Shown here: piece by piece, positions 62,558 through 64,000 of the stretch
Layout: each line of letters starts with the position of its first letter
Position numbering within the stretch: the first letter of the stretch is position 1
Translations under genes and position numbers: made by a program
The notes under the pieces: generated by a model
Database searches by the model: none
What the model saw: only the letters and a program-made list of their open reading frames with translations
What the model was told of the DNA's origin: nothing
Origin: an uncultured Acidobacteriota bacterium
Lineage (GTDB): Bacteria > Acidobacteriota > UBA6911 > CAINFC01
Direction of reading: 5' to 3'
Length of the DNA: 64,000 nucleotides
Assembly (NCBI GenBank): GCA_903847975.1
Contig: CAINFC010000101.1
Coordinates: 1-64,000 of the forward strand

Positions 62558-64000
62558 ATGATGCATCGAAAACGGGAATACATTTTGGCGGCTCTGGTTT
62601 GGCTGGCGGTCAGCTTCTTCATGGTTCTGAATGCCCAGCCGGTCGGAAAAACCAAAGAGCAGAAGAAATTTGACAGCGGCTATGAGCTCAAAACCCTGTC
62701 TCCTGACACATTCCCGAATCTGCTGCCCTACAACCGCTGGATCGATCCCGCAGGGTCCCAGGTCTATTTCGGAAACCCGGAGCTGGAAAACCACGCCCTG
62801 GATGTCGCCCTGAGTCCTGACGGCAAATGGGTGGCCGTGGAAGGACGGTACGAAGTAGTCATCCTTTCTGTGGAAACCGGAAAGCTGGCGGCCCAGCTTC
62901 CGATGAAGGAGTTTACCAAAGATCCCGGCGCAATGAACACCTTTTCCGGGATAGCATGGCTGCAGGAGAACGGGGCTGCCACCAGCCTGTTCTGGGGCGC
63001 TGTCGGCAGCCGGCAAAGCTCCTATGTGATGGAAGCGGCCTGGGACGGCAAGGTTCTGACCTTTCGGGATTCCTGCTCCTTCGAGGCGGTTGCGCCGTCC
63101 AAAAGCGCATTGCCCAACGAGGTTCTGGTGCGAAGAGAGGAAGGGAAGAGGATCCTCTACGTTGCGCTGAACGGCAACAACACGGTGCTGAAAATGGAGC
63201 TGGACGAAAAGCGGGTGCTCTGGTCCACGCGGGTTGGAGTCGCTCCGTTCGGGCTCGCCATGGCCAACGGGAAAATTTATGTGACCAATTGGGCAGGATC
63301 GGTTCCCGACCAGGGAGATGCCGATGTGGCCGGGGTTCCGTGGGGCAGCGCCAAGGTGGACGCGAAGACAGGGGCCGTTCGGGAAGGAACCGTCTCTGTG
63401 CTGGATCCGAAAAGCGGTTTGCTGCGCAAGGAGTTGCCCGTGGGCCTGCACCCGAACGATATCATTTCCAGTGCCGACGGGAAATTCGTTTTCGTTGCCA
63501 ATGCCAACAGCGATACGGTCTGCTCCCTATCCACAGAGACCGACGATGTGGCCGAAACCATTTCGGTGAGGCTGCTGGCCGGAAAAAATCGCTTCTGGGG
63601 CGATTCCCCCAATGGCCTCGGACTGTCCAGGGACGGCAGGCGGCTCTTTGTCGCCAACGGCATGGATAATGCACTGGCGGTAGTTGTGCTGGGCCGGAAG
63701 TCCGGCGGCCGTTCCCCGGAAAGCAGCAGGCTCACAGGGTTCATTCCCACCGGGGCCTATCCGGGAGCCGTGATCGACGACGGGAGGAACCGTCTCTTCG
63801 TTGCCAATATCGAGGCGGAAGGAGCGAACCTTCCTTCTCTTTCCAAAGAGACAAACAGAAAATCCTATAATTCCCACAAGCAGAAGGCTTCTGTATCGAT
63901 CATTCCGATCCCGGATGATAAAAAGCTACGTTCGTTCACAAAAAAGGTGGAGGAATCCAACCAGCTTTTCCGGTTGGCCCTGCTGAAAAAACTCCCCAGG
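62558..64000 (+). CDS. Exported YncE-like beta-propeller protein, 3' end off window
   Basis: ATG 62558 is preceded by CAGGGAG and opens a signal peptide (MMHRKREYILAALVWLAVSF). At least 481 residues follow. Beta-propeller blades of the YVTN/YncE type are visible: DVALSPDGKWVAVEGRYEVV, RILYVALNGNNTVLKMELDE, PNDIISSADGKFVFVANANS, LGLSRDGRRLFVANGMDNAL and AVIDDGRNRLFVANIEAEG. The long propeller followed by a lysine-rich stretch resembles bifunctional YncE/alkaline-phosphatase-like proteins, whose phosphatase part would lie beyond the edge. That last point is inference. Confidence 0.8.
   Translation, partial: MMHRKREYILAALVWLAVSFFMVLNAQPVGKTKEQKKFDSGYELKTLSPDTFPNLLPYNRWIDPAGSQVYFGNPELENHALDVALSPDGKWVAVEGRYEVVILSVETGKLAAQLPMKEFTKDPGAMNTFSGIAWLQENGAATSLFWGAVGSRQSSYVMEAAWDGKVLTFRDSCSFEAVAPSKSALPNEVLVRREEGKRILYVALNGNNTVLKMELDEKRVLWSTRVGVAPFGLAMANGKIYVTNWAGSVPDQGDADVAGVPWGSAKVDAKTGAVREGTVSVLDPKSGLLRKELPVGLHPNDIISSADGKFVFVANANSDTVCSLSTETDDVAETISVRLLAGKNRFWGDSPNGLGLSRDGRRLFVANGMDNALAVVVLGRKSGGRSPESSRLTGFIPTGAYPGAVIDDGRNRLFVANIEAEGANLPSLSKETNRKSYNSHKQKASVSIIPIPDDKKLRSFTKKVEESNQLFRLALLKKLPR

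Overview
The window looks like a GC-rich chromosome segment from an Acidobacteriota-type bacterium (inference). The basis is four large TonB-dependent receptors of the Oar/carboxypeptidase-regulatory type without SusD partners, plus many secreted carbohydrate-active and metallo-enzymes. No rRNA, tRNA, CRISPR array or intact mobile element was seen. Most long open frames antisense to real genes are GC-rich shadows.

Layout. 1-5 kb: a secreted glycoside-hydrolase-like gene running off the left edge, a metallophosphoesterase, purU and a heparinase II/III-like lyase. 5-12.5 kb: two TonB-dependent receptors. 12.7-16.8 kb: a regulatory stack of histidine kinase, single-domain response regulator, ECF sigma factor and zinc-finger anti-sigma factor. 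17-28 kb: a palindromic repeat patch, an amidohydrolase, a third receptor, an esterase/metallo-beta-lactamase fusion, a receptor remnant and a large metallophosphoesterase. 28-38 kb: an unknown membrane protein, a broken GH99-like gene, a fourth receptor, a small operon (SPFH protein, ribbon-helix-helix protein, DUF3592 protein), a DUF2961/GH172-like protein, and SIMPL and DUF2177 proteins. 38-46 kb: DUF1848 and radical SAM/SPASM proteins, a double glycosyltransferase, a methyltransferase, an unknown protein, and a convergent wecB-type epimerase. 46-51 kb: an aldo/keto reductase coupled to a DapA/NanA-family gene, and a hybrid sensor kinase translationally coupled to a solute-binding lipoprotein.

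The most notable region is 52.0-60.2 kb on the minus strand, a lasso-peptide (RiPP) gene cluster. I found a small, previously unlisted precursor gene at 55523-55687. Its leader has an aromatic residue at -15, Pro at -12, an aliphatic residue at -10 and Thr at -2. The predicted 20-residue core has Gly1, Glu9 (a 9-residue macrolactam) and a C-terminal Ser. Around it are a PqqD-like leader-binding protein (B1), an asparagine-synthetase-like cyclase lacking the glutaminase Cys (C), a sulfotransferase, two HPr-kinase-like genes, a FliB-like lysine N-methylase gene and an ATP-grasp gene. A strong terminator hairpin follows the precursor gene. No B2 leader peptidase is visible.

Four of the tailoring genes carry a single frameshift or in-frame stop. 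The cluster is bordered by gene wreckage: an IS110-family transposase remnant, a tryptophanase/tyrosine phenol-lyase remnant, and two fragments resembling spermidine-synthase-like membrane proteins. This suggests an acquired and partly decaying (or imperfectly sequenced) biosynthetic island. If restored, the cluster would make a phosphorylated and/or sulfated, possibly lysine-methylated, lasso peptide.
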